Shown here one piece after another: positions 1 through 7,126 of a DNA stretch of 64,000 bases. A program made the translations under genes and the position numbers. The stretch lies in assembly GCF_004570865.1 (NCBI RefSeq), contig NZ_SPQS01000015.1:1-64000 (forward strand). The letters are read 5' to 3'. Below the pieces are notes generated by a model. It saw nothing but the letters and a program-made list of their open reading frames with translations. It was not told the origin of the DNA and did not search any database. The first letter of the stretch is position 1. The number at the start of each line of letters is the position of its first letter. The stretch is from Bradyrhizobium frederickii (GTDB taxonomy: Bacteria; Pseudomonadota; Alphaproteobacteria; Rhizobiales; Xanthobacteraceae).

Positions 1-492
1 GGCCTGCTGCGTGGCCGGCGCCGGAGCCGAAGGGGGGGCCGGCGGCGCGGGCGGCGGCAATACCGCGGTCTCGGCCGGCGCATTGCTGGCGGTTGGCGCC
101 GCGGGGGGAGCCGGCGGTGGCGCCACGGCCGCGGAGGCCGGCGCAGGCACTTGGGCAGCTGCAGGCGCTTGGGCGGCCGCAGGCGCTTGAGGAGCCGCGG
201 GCGCTTGGGCCGCCGCGGGCGGCGGGGCGATTGGGGCAGGTGCGGGAACTGGTGCCGCCGGCGTTTGCGGCTCGACCGTGGCTTGCTGGGGCGGCTGCTG
301 GCCCGGTGCCGTTTCGTTCTTCTTGGCCTTCTTGGCCTTGGTCTGGCCGGTGTTGTCGTACACGCCGGGGATCTGGACCGTGCCGCGGTCGGGGTCGATG
401 CGGATGGTGTGTCCGCCATATTCGAACGTGTACTGCGCCTGGGCAGCTGTGCTCGCCAACAAGAATGCGGCCGTGGCCAACAGCTTCCTCAT
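1..492 (-). CDS. Secreted Pro/Ala-rich hypothetical protein (C-terminus cut by window edge)
   Basis: Reads leftward and runs off the window without a stop, so the C-terminus is missing. The start at 492 is preferred over an in-frame ATG at 498 because an AGGAG-type ribosome binding site lies about 6 bases before 492 and touches 498. The first 20 or so residues (MRKLLATAAFLLASTAAQAQ) form a clear Sec signal peptide. A short ordered stretch follows (YTFEYGGHTIRIDPDRGTVQ), then a Lys-rich patch and more than 80 residues of Pro/Ala/Gln low complexity with repeated QAPAA units. It is probably periplasmic or cell-wall spanning. I do not recognise the family and infer no function. Confidence 0.7.
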   Translation of the reverse strand, partial: MRKLLATAAFLLASTAAQAQYTFEYGGHTIRIDPDRGTVQIPGVYDNTGQTKAKKAKKNETAPGQQPPQQATVEPQTPAAPVPAPAPIAPPPAAAQAPAAPQAPAAAQAPAAAQVPAPASAAVAPPPAPPAAPTASNAPAETAVLPPPAPPAPPSAPAPATQQA

Positions 493-759
493 TTCCATCT
501 CCTGAACAGGTGGTCCCCGCACCGACGCTTACGCATCGGTTCGATTGCAGAAAGTGATCTAGATCACTGTCTCGGTATGAGTCGCCGTCCTGCGGTTCAG
601 GGTTCAATAGGCGAGGGGCCGGTCCAAAGTTGGGCCGAGGCAAGCGACATGAGGACGCGGCCTGAAGCGCCATTCCAACGGAATCGGAACGGGATTCCAA
701 GGTCTGACCTTAGCGCGTCTTCTTGATGGCAGCGGTTCCTTGCCTCGCGCGACAACGCT

Positions 760-1539
760 CTAATCGAACCAGGCGGCGTAGATTTTCCTGTAGCTGCCGT
801 CTTCCATGGAAATGTGCAGCCATTGGTCGACGAAGGCCTTCAGCGCCATGTCGCGCTGGAGCCAGTAGGCCTTCTCGGAGAAATCGAACGGTTTTTCCGG
901 ATGCACCGCGCAGAGCACGCCTTGATGCTGCTTCTGCTGGTAGCGCGTCTCGGAGGCGTCCGTCATCATCAGGTCGGCATTGCCCTTGGCGATCTCGTCG
1001 AAGATCACGGTGTTGTCGGGGAAGACGGTGATGTCAGCGTCCTTGATGTTAGCGCGCGCGAAGCGCTCGTTGGTGCCGCCGGGATTGACGATCACGCGGG
1101 TGCCCTTCTTGTCGATGTCGGCGATGCTCTGGTACTTGCCGACGTCGGCGCAACGCGTGATCGGCGTCTTGCCCTCGCGCATGATCGGCGTCGAGAAGAA
1201 GCCCTTCTTCTGGCGGTCGAGCGTGACCGAGACGCCGCCCATCGCGATGTCGAACTGGTCGGCCTCGAAATCCTTCATCAGCTTAGGCCAGGCCGTGGCC
1301 ACGTATTCGACCTTGACGCCGAGCGCCTTGCCGAGCGATTCCGCCATATCGACGTCGAAGCCGCTGAATGTCTGTGTCGCCTTGTCCAGATAGGTGAAGG
1401 GCTTGTAGTCGCCGGTCATGCCGACCCGCAAGGTGCCGCGCTTGACGATCTCGTCGAGCCGCGAAGGCGCCTGCTGCGCTTGGGCCGAAAGGTTTGCCAA
1501 CAACGCCACGGCCAAAGCCAATGCGATACGCACGATCAT
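760..1539 (-). CDS. pheC: Periplasmic cyclohexadienyl (prephenate/arogenate) dehydratase, PheC-like
   Basis: A 259-residue protein with a signal peptide (ends near SAQAQQ) and a type-3 periplasmic binding-protein fold. It carries segments typical of PheC: GTLRVGMTGDYKPFTYL near the mature N-terminus, GFDVDMAESLGKALG, DIAMGGVSVTLDRQKK, IVNPGGTNERFA, LMMTDASETR and a C-terminal DQWLHI. PheC enzymes convert prephenate to phenylpyruvate or arogenate to phenylalanine in the periplasm. Ordinary amino-acid binding proteins share the fold but not this motif set. The start at 1539 is chosen for the GGAGAAGAG just upstream and the signal peptide; the reading frame stays open for 60 more codons. No transporter genes adjoin it, which fits an enzyme better than an importer subunit. 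Confidence 0.8.
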   Translation of the reverse strand: MIVRIALALAVALLANLSAQAQQAPSRLDEIVKRGTLRVGMTGDYKPFTYLDKATQTFSGFDVDMAESLGKALGVKVEYVATAWPKLMKDFEADQFDIAMGGVSVTLDRQKKGFFSTPIMREGKTPITRCADVGKYQSIADIDKKGTRVIVNPGGTNERFARANIKDADITVFPDNTVIFDEIAKGNADLMMTDASETRYQQKQHQGVLCAVHPEKPFDFSEKAYWLQRDMALKAFVDQWLHISMEDGSYRKIYAAWFD

Positions 1540-1642
1540 CTCTTCTCCACCCCTGCGTAAGCTGTCATTGTACAGCTCTTTACAGCGTGGATTTAAACCA
1601 GATGCGAGCTTCTGGCGAGGCGGAATTGAAAGGAATCTCGAC

Positions 1643-2152
1643 GTGACGATCTCGATGTACGAGGCCTCGGTCGGCCTCTTCGTGCCGTATTTGCGTAACC
1701 TCTCCGCGCTGCTCGACAAGGGTGTCGCCTATGCGGAGGCCCGCAAGTTCAACCCGGCGGTCCTGCTCGGCATGCGCCTTGCGCCGAACATGTACGACCT
1801 CGCGCAGCAGGTGGGCGAAGCCTGTCGCCACGCCGTCGTCGCGCCGGCCTTGCTGGCAGACTGCGAGCCCGTAGCGTTGCCGGCGCTGGAGCACGACATG
1901 GCCGGGCTCCAGGCGCGCATCGCGACCTCGATCGAGTTCATTGAAAGCCTGCCGCGCGCGGAGATCGAGGCGGCGGCGGAGCGCAATGTCTTCTTCAAGC
2001 TGAAGAACGGGACCGAGCTGCCCTTCACCGGGCGGACGCTGCTGCTGACGTTCAGCGTCCCCCAGTTCTTCTTTCACGTCACGACCGCCTACGATCTGTT
2101 GCGGCACGCGGGCGTCGAGCTTGTGAAAAAGGATTATCTCGGACGGAAGTAG
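1643..2152 (+). CDS. DUF1993 family protein
   Basis: A 169-residue protein starting at a GTG preceded by AGGA at 1631-1634. This start gives the N-terminus MTISMYEAS that is usual in the family. The body matches DUF1993 features: MYxASV at the start, a predicted all-helical fold, and a C-terminal segment FFHVTTAYDLLRHAGVE followed by a conserved K-K-D-x-LG ending. The fold resembles the DinB/YfiT four-helix group, but no catalytic activity is established. It is transcribed divergently from the pheC-like gene, whose start lies about 100 bases to the left, so the two share a promoter region. There is no signal peptide, so it is probably cytoplasmic. Confidence 0.8.
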   Translation: MTISMYEASVGLFVPYLRNLSALLDKGVAYAEARKFNPAVLLGMRLAPNMYDLAQQVGEACRHAVVAPALLADCEPVALPALEHDMAGLQARIATSIEFIESLPRAEIEAAAERNVFFKLKNGTELPFTGRTLLLTFSVPQFFFHVTTAYDLLRHAGVELVKKDYLGRK

Positions 2153-2170
2153 TTGCGGAGGCTGGTTGTG

Positions 2171-2195
2171 CACCTCTCCCCGACGGGGAGAGGTG
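2171..2195. repeat. Perfect 11-bp inverted repeat (hairpin)
   Basis: The arms CACCTCTCCCC and GGGGAGAGGTG flank a 3-base spacer. It lies 18 bases after the DUF1993 stop. No T-run follows, so a plain intrinsic terminator is doubtful. Similar CTCTCCCC...GGGGAGAG stems are common as dispersed intergenic repeats in Bradyrhizobium and relatives. Confidence 0.6.
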
Positions 2196-2222
2196 GACGG
2201 AGAACTCCAGGCGCAGCGCTAA

Positions 2223-2268
2223 AGCATGATCCGGAAAAGTGCGCAGCGGTTTTCCGAAAAGATCATGC
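2223..2268. repeat. Palindromic intergenic repeat (AGCATGATC...GATCATGCT type)
   Basis: The outer arms AGCATGAT and ATCATGCT enclose a second pair, CGGAAAA and TTTTCCG. Elements with this arrangement recur widely between genes of Bradyrhizobium and other Rhizobiales (recalled, not searched). It sits between convergent genes. Confidence 0.6.
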
Positions 2269-2281
2269 TCAAACAACAACC

Positions 2282-2322
2282 TAAAGCGCGATGACGATTC
2301 ATCCTAATCGCATCGCGCTTTA
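2282..2322. repeat. 12-bp arm inverted repeat overlapping the stop codon of the next gene
   Basis: TAAAGCGCGATG and CATCGCGCTTTA form perfect 12-base arms around a 17-base centre. The right arm contains the TAA stop of the minus-strand gene ending at 2320, so the repeat is part of its 3' end and may act as a transcript end or stabiliser. Confidence 0.6.
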
Positions 2323-2811
2323 GGCTTCGCCCTTGCGCTCGTAGTCGGCGAGGGAGCTGCGGCCGGCGATCTCGCTGCGAAGCAGCTCGAAGCGCCGATG
2401 CGCCTCGTCCTCCTGGGTGTCGACGAAATGCACCGCGGCCTCGCTCGTCATGGGGCCGCTGACCACGGGCGCGGATTGTTCGCCGATGGTCTCGTGGACG
2501 TAGTACTGGCCGTCGTCGCCGCGATGGACCGTCCATTTGAGACGGATCGCCACCATCGGTCCGGGCCCGACCTTGCTGTAGCCGTCGGCATCGGTGTGCT
2601 CCGGCACCAGCGGCTGCTCTTCGACGACAGGGTGTTGTTCGAGAGCCGGCTGCTCGTCGATGGCGGCCTGCTCGTCGGAAGCCAGATGCTCACGTTCTCC
2701 AGCGAACACGATTTCGGTCTCGGTCTGGCGGACCACGAGGACGGGCTCGGGGTGTTCCAAAATGCTGGCGATGGTCGCCAGCGCGTGGTCGGTCGGGTCG
2801 ATCTCTGACAA
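2320..2811 (-). CDS. Hypothetical acidic protein, Glu/Gln-rich linker
   Basis: A 163-residue soluble protein with no signal peptide. The N-terminal 40 residues include an ALATIASILEHPEPVLVV segment. Residues 45-75 are a Glu/Gln/Pro-rich linker (EQPALEQHPVVEEQPLVPEH). The C-terminal half is predicted beta then helical: it contains VAIRLKWTVHRGDDGQYYVHE and an AHRRFELLRSEIAGR helix. Codon use matches the neighbours and the frame is clean. I do not recognise a named domain. It lies 180 bases downstream of the dehydrogenase gene on the same strand but is probably a separate unit. Confidence 0.6.
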   Translation of the reverse strand: MSEIDPTDHALATIASILEHPEPVLVVRQTETEIVFAGEREHLASDEQAAIDEQPALEQHPVVEEQPLVPEHTDADGYSKVGPGPMVAIRLKWTVHRGDDGQYYVHETIGEQSAPVVSGPMTSEAAVHFVDTQEDEAHRRFELLRSEIAGRSSLADYERKGEA

Positions 2812-2991
2812 GGCTCCATCCTCCAGCTCGGCGCGGCCGGCCAGTTCTGTCCCACTGCCGCCGCGGCCGGGAACATTAGGCGCGCTTGATTAAGGCTGAG
2901 TTGGGGCCCGATCTGCGCCAAAATGGGACGCTTCCTGGCGTTCCGAAGGCGGGCGCTTCCGTCGCCCGCCAAGAGCTCAGCTTAGCTCAGC

Positions 2992-3981
2992 TCAGCCGAG
3001 CACGTCCTGATTGATCACGTTCTGCCGGATCGGATCGCCGTCGAGCACGCTCAGGATGTTGCGCGCGGTCTGCTCGCTCATGCGCTGGACCGCCTCGACC
3101 GTGACGCCGGCGACGTGCGGGGCGATGATGACGTTGGGCAGGGCGAACAGCGCGTTGCCGACCGGCGGCGGCTCCACCTCGAACACGTCGATGCCGGCGC
3201 CGGCCAGCTTGCCCGAGACCAGCGCGTCGTGGAGCGCGGCTTCCTTGACGATGCCGCCGCGCGCGGTGTTGATGAGATAGGATCTCGGCTTCATCCGGCC
3301 GATCCGCGCCGCATCGAACAGGTCGATTGTCTCCTGCGTCTTTGGGCAGTGGATGGTGACGAAATCGGCGTTCGGCAGCGCGGCGTCGAGGTCGGCGACG
3401 GGCTCGCAGCCGGCAGCCTTGATCTCGGCGGCAGGCTTGTAGGGATCGTAGACCTGCACCTTCATTTCCATCGCCAGGCAGCGCTTGGCGGTGCGGCTGC
3501 CGATGCGGCCGAAGCCGATCACCAGCACGGTCTTGCCGTAGAGATCGAACGGCAGCATGCCGAGCCGGTCGGCCCATTTGCCGTCCTTGACGCAGGCGTG
3601 CAGCTCCTGCGCACGCTTGGCCAGCGTCAGCATCATGAACAGCGCCGCTTCCGCGACCGAGGGCGAGTTTGCGCTGCCCGCAACCATCAGCGGCACCTTG
3701 CGGCGGGAGAGGGCGGGAACGTCGACGGCGTCGTAGCCGACGCCGATCCGGGTCACCACCTTCATGTCTCTTGCGGCCTCGAGCTCGGTCTCGCCGAAGG
3801 CGGTGGCGCCGAGCGCGACGCCGTGGACCGGCGCATGGCTCTTCAACAAGGCCTCGAAATCCCCAGCCGAGATCAGGTTCGGAAACTCGACGAGCTCGAT
3901 ATCGTCCCGCTGGTTGAGGAGGGCGCGTGCCCCTTGCGACAAAGTTTGCGTAACGAAAATCTTCTTCTTGTTGGTCGCCAT
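2992..3981 (-). CDS. D-isomer specific 2-hydroxyacid dehydrogenase (phosphoglycerate dehydrogenase-like)
   Basis: A 329-residue NAD-dependent dehydrogenase. The split substrate-binding domain is at residues 1-100 and 280-329. The Rossmann motif VLVIGFGRIGSRTAKR is near residue 150. The catalytic set is visible: Arg in NTARGGI, Glu in DVFEVEPP and His in APHVAG. Family members reduce or oxidise D-2-hydroxy acids such as 3-phosphoglycerate, glyoxylate or hydroxypyruvate. There is no ACT domain, so it is less likely to be the main SerA. It is the last gene of the ABC importer operon, 34 bases after the ATPase gene, so it may act on the imported substrate or a breakdown product. Confidence 0.85.
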   Translation of the reverse strand: MATNKKKIFVTQTLSQGARALLNQRDDIELVEFPNLISAGDFEALLKSHAPVHGVALGATAFGETELEAARDMKVVTRIGVGYDAVDVPALSRRKVPLMVAGSANSPSVAEAALFMMLTLAKRAQELHACVKDGKWADRLGMLPFDLYGKTVLVIGFGRIGSRTAKRCLAMEMKVQVYDPYKPAAEIKAAGCEPVADLDAALPNADFVTIHCPKTQETIDLFDAARIGRMKPRSYLINTARGGIVKEAALHDALVSGKLAGAGIDVFEVEPPPVGNALFALPNVIIAPHVAGVTVEAVQRMSEQTARNILSVLDGDPIRQNVINQDVLG

Positions 3982-4015
3982 CGTCCCCTGCCTGCGCGAG
4001 TTTCTTGAACCGGCG

Positions 4016-5116
4016 TCACAACACGGCGCCGGTCGCCTCGTTTAGCAGGTGCATATTGTTGAGGTCCATCGCCAAACGCATGGGAGCCCCGTCCTTGGCG
4101 CCGGCATTGGGATTGACGCGGCCGCAGACCGGTGTGCCCTCGAGTCCGAAATAGACCAGCGTCTCCATTCCCATCGGCTCGGTGACGTCGAGAACGGTGT
4201 CGAAGGTTTCGACGCCGGGCTCCAGATGCGCATGCGACTCCGTGAGATGCTCGGGCCGCAGGCCGAGCAGCAGCTTGTCGGTGCGCGGCAGCGAATTGTA
4301 GCGCGCGGCCCGGGCCGGCGGCAGCGGGAAGGCGATGCGGTCGGTGAGGCGGATCTGCAGCGTACCGCCGACGTCCTCGAGCCGGCATGGGATGAAGTTC
4401 ATCGCCGGCGAGCCGATGAAGCCGGCGACGAAGCGCGTCGCCGGCTTGTGATAGAGCTCGTTCGGCGTGCCGATCTGCTCGATCCGTCCCTTGTTCATCA
4501 CCACGACGCGGTCGGCCAGCGTCATCGCCTCGACCTGGTCGTGGGTGACGTAGACGGTGGTGGTGCGCACCTTCTGGTGCACCTTCTTGATCTCGATCCG
4601 CATCTGCACGCGCAGTTTCGCGTCGAGATTGGACAGCGGCTCGTCGAACAGGAAGACCTTCGGATTGCGCACGATGGCCCGCCCCATCGCGACGCGCTGG
4701 CGCTGGCCGCCGGAGAGCTGCTTCGGCTTGCGGTCGATCAGGTCGGTGATGTCGAGCAGGCGGGCGGCCTCCGTCACCCGCGCCTTGATCTCGGCCTTGG
4801 GATAGTGCTTCAGGCGCAGCCCGAACGACATGTTCTCCGCGACCGTCATGTGCGGGTAGAGCGCGTAATTCTGGAACACCATCGCGATGTCGCGGTCCTT
4901 CGGCGGCACGTCGTTGACGATGTCGCCGCCGATCATGATGTCGCCGTCGCTGATGTCCTCGAGACCTGCGATCATGCGCAGCGTCGTCGACTTGCCGCAG
5001 CCGGAGGGACCGACCAGCACGATGAACTCGTGGTCGGCGATGTCGAGATCGATGCCGCGCACGGCTTCGACATCGTCGTAACGCTTAACTACCTTCCGCA
5101 AAGCAACGTCAGCCAT
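4016..5116 (-). CDS. ABC transporter ATP-binding protein, MalK/UgpC type
   Basis: A 366-residue ATPase of the carbohydrate uptake (CUT1) class. It has Walker A (GPSGCGKST), a Q-loop (FQNYALYPHMTV), the ABC signature LSGGQRQRVAMGRA, Walker B (VFLFDEPLSNLD) and the H-loop (YVTHDQ). About 130 C-terminal residues form the OB/TOBE regulatory domain typical of MalK and UgpC. It energises the import complex made with the two permeases upstream; its start is 20 bases from the end of the second permease gene. The substrate cannot be read from the sequence; sugars, polyols and glycerol-phosphates are the family range. Confidence 0.92.
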   Translation of the reverse strand: MADVALRKVVKRYDDVEAVRGIDLDIADHEFIVLVGPSGCGKSTTLRMIAGLEDISDGDIMIGGDIVNDVPPKDRDIAMVFQNYALYPHMTVAENMSFGLRLKHYPKAEIKARVTEAARLLDITDLIDRKPKQLSGGQRQRVAMGRAIVRNPKVFLFDEPLSNLDAKLRVQMRIEIKKVHQKVRTTTVYVTHDQVEAMTLADRVVVMNKGRIEQIGTPNELYHKPATRFVAGFIGSPAMNFIPCRLEDVGGTLQIRLTDRIAFPLPPARAARYNSLPRTDKLLLGLRPEHLTESHAHLEPGVETFDTVLDVTEPMGMETLVYFGLEGTPVCGRVNPNAGAKDGAPMRLAMDLNNMHLLNEATGAVL

Positions 5117-5136
5117 CGAACTTCAGCTCCTCGCCA

Positions 5137-6048
5137 TCAACCCTTTGTCGCACCGGCGGTCAGGCCGGCAATGTAGTAGTCCATCAGGAAGGCGTAGATG
5201 ATCAGCGGCGGCGCCGCGCCGAGCAGCGCGCCGGTCATGATCTGTCCCCAGTTGAAGACGTCGCCCTTGATCAGCGTCGTGATGATGCCGACCGGCAGCA
5301 CGAGCTGGTCCGTGGAGGTGGTGAACACGAGCGGATAGAGGAACTGCGCCCAGGACACGGTAAAGGCGAAGATGGTCGCGGCGATCAGCCCCGGCAGCGC
5401 CACCGGAATGAAGATCCGGGTCAGCGTCTGGAACCAGGACGCTCCATCGATGATCGCGGCCTCGTCGAGCTCCTTGGGGATCGAGGCGAAGTAGCCGATC
5501 ATGATCCAGGTGCAGAACGGCACCGTCAGCGTCGGATAGATGAAGAGCAGCACGTACCAGCGGTTGATGAGCTGGATGCCGGTCCAGTCGCCGAACAGGG
5601 CGAACACCTTGAACAACGGAATGAACAACAGGCTGTCCGGAATCAGGTAGGTTAGAAACACGCCGGTCGCCAGCGTGGCCGAGCCCCAGAACCGCATCCG
5701 CGCAAGGGCAAATGCCGCAGGCACGCTGATCAGCATCGTGATGGTGACCACGAAGATCGAAACCAGCGCGGAATTCCAGAAGAACCGCAGGAACTGGTTC
5801 GACGTCAAGAGGCCGACATAGTTCTCGAGCGTCGGGTGGAAAACCCACCATGGATTGGTCGCCGCCGAGATTTCGGCGCTGCTCTTGAGCGAGGTGATCA
5901 GCATGTAAATCGGCGGCAGCAGCGAGAAGATCGCAAACAGCGTCAGAAAGAAGTACGACCATCGCAGCGCCCATTTGCGGTCGCGGCTCATGCTTCCATA
6001 CTTGACCGTGCGCGTCGGCGCGGCCTTGTCTATCGTGACTGAGCTCAT
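5137..6048 (-). CDS. Carbohydrate ABC transporter permease (MalG/UgpE type)
   Basis: A 303-residue membrane protein with about six membrane helices, the first near residues 30-55 (SYFFLTLFAIFSLLPPIYML). The EAA loop that contacts the ATPase is present as KELDEAAIIDGASWFQTLTRI near residue 200. Its ATG overlaps the stop of the upstream permease by one base (TGATG), so the two are translationally coupled, as expected for two subunits made in equal amounts. It belongs to the binding-protein-dependent inner-membrane permeases and forms the pore with its partner. Confidence 0.92.
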   Translation of the reverse strand: MSSVTIDKAAPTRTVKYGSMSRDRKWALRWSYFFLTLFAIFSLLPPIYMLITSLKSSAEISAATNPWWVFHPTLENYVGLLTSNQFLRFFWNSALVSIFVVTITMLISVPAAFALARMRFWGSATLATGVFLTYLIPDSLLFIPLFKVFALFGDWTGIQLINRWYVLLFIYPTLTVPFCTWIMIGYFASIPKELDEAAIIDGASWFQTLTRIFIPVALPGLIAATIFAFTVSWAQFLYPLVFTTSTDQLVLPVGIITTLIKGDVFNWGQIMTGALLGAAPPLIIYAFLMDYYIAGLTAGATKG

Positions 6049-6986
6049 CAGGCTTCATTCCCGCGCTTGTTGACGTCCCTCAGGATGAATATCGCTGCGA
6101 TCGCCAGGATTGGCACCATGAACAGGGAGACGCTGGCGCCCAGCGGAATATCGCTTCCTTCGATGCCGATCCTGAAGGCCCAGGTGGCGAAGATGTGGGT
6201 GTGGTCGAGCGGGCCGCCGGCGGTCAGGATTCGTACGATGTCGAAATTGGCGAAGGTCACGATCAGCGAGAACAGCGTCGTGATCGCGATGATGTTGCGC
6301 ATCATCGGCAGCGTTACGTACCAGATCCGCTGCCACCAGTTGGCGCCGTCGATGGCTGCGGCTTCGTAGAGCTGGTCGGGCACCGATTTCAGGGACGCCA
6401 GATACATGATCATGAAGAACGGCGCGCCGTACCAGACGTTGACCAGAATGACGGAGAAGCGCGCCCAGGCGGCGTCGCCGGTCCACGGGATCGGACCGAT
6501 TCCGAAGAACGACAGCGTATAGTTGAACGCGGAGTAGGAGGGATCGAACAGCCACAGCCATGCCAGGGTGCTCATGGCGGGTGGGATGACCCAGGGCACC
6601 AGCAGCATGCCGCGCCATTTGCGCTGGCCCTTGGCCGGGATGTTATGGACGAAGTGCGCGACGATGAATCCGATCAGCGCTTTGAACAGAACGGCGGTGA
6701 TGGCGAAGATGCAGGATTGCTTGACGACCAGCCAGAACGTGTCGCGCTTGAACAGGAATTCGAAGTTGCCGAGACCGACGAATCTCTGCATCGACTTGTT
6801 GAGGGTCGCCAGATGAAGCGAGTAGAACGCAGGATAAAGCACCAGAAGCGTGATCAGAATGATCAGCGGCAGCGTCATCAGGAACGCCGCGGTCGATTTG
6901 CGTTTGAGCGCCTTTTGCAGACTGGAGCGTTTTCGCGCCGGTTGCGCTGCGCCAACTCTGTTTGGCTGCAATGCGACATCCGCCAT
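6048..6986 (-). CDS. Sugar ABC transporter permease (MalF/UgpA type)
   Basis: A 312-residue inner-membrane protein. A basic N-terminus of about 30 residues precedes the first membrane helix (LMTLPLIILITLLVLYPAFY); six helices are predicted overall. The EAA-loop motif reads DQLYEAAAIDGANWWQRIWY near residue 210. It is the MalF-like partner of the next gene. The 140 bases between the binding-protein gene and this gene hold two hairpins, which would allow more binding protein than permease to be made. Confidence 0.92.
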   Translation of the reverse strand: MADVALQPNRVGAAQPARKRSSLQKALKRKSTAAFLMTLPLIILITLLVLYPAFYSLHLATLNKSMQRFVGLGNFEFLFKRDTFWLVVKQSCIFAITAVLFKALIGFIVAHFVHNIPAKGQRKWRGMLLVPWVIPPAMSTLAWLWLFDPSYSAFNYTLSFFGIGPIPWTGDAAWARFSVILVNVWYGAPFFMIMYLASLKSVPDQLYEAAAIDGANWWQRIWYVTLPMMRNIIAITTLFSLIVTFANFDIVRILTAGGPLDHTHIFATWAFRIGIEGSDIPLGASVSLFMVPILAIAAIFILRDVNKRGNEA

Positions 6987-7036
6987 GATGCATTTCCTCG
7001 CGCGGTTTGGTCGGTAAACCCGACTTTTGGAAGGTT

Positions 7037-7061
7037 CGAGAGCCGAAGCTGTCGGCTCTCG
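7037..7061 (-). promoter_or_regulatory. Intercistronic hairpin after the binding-protein gene
   Basis: A perfect 10-bp stem (CGAGAGCCGA with TCGGCTCTCG) closes a 5-base loop. A second stem, GCCGCGA/TCGCGGC at 7087-7113, lies nearer the binding-protein stop at 7127. Stems here in importer operons often protect the upstream message or partly terminate transcription, raising binding-protein over permease levels. No T-run follows, so stabilisation or attenuation is more likely than full termination. Confidence 0.55.
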
Positions 7062-7126
7062 TCACGTAAGTGAGACGGAGGACCCGCCGCGAGCGGCCTA
7101 AGACCGTCGCGGCGAGCCGTTCCGGC

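Noticed and set aside
151-726. Plus-strand frames across the first 700 bases
   Set aside because: The minus strand has a clear signal peptide and ribosome site at 492-504. The plus frames are Arg/Gly-rich mirrors of its Pro/Ala-rich part.
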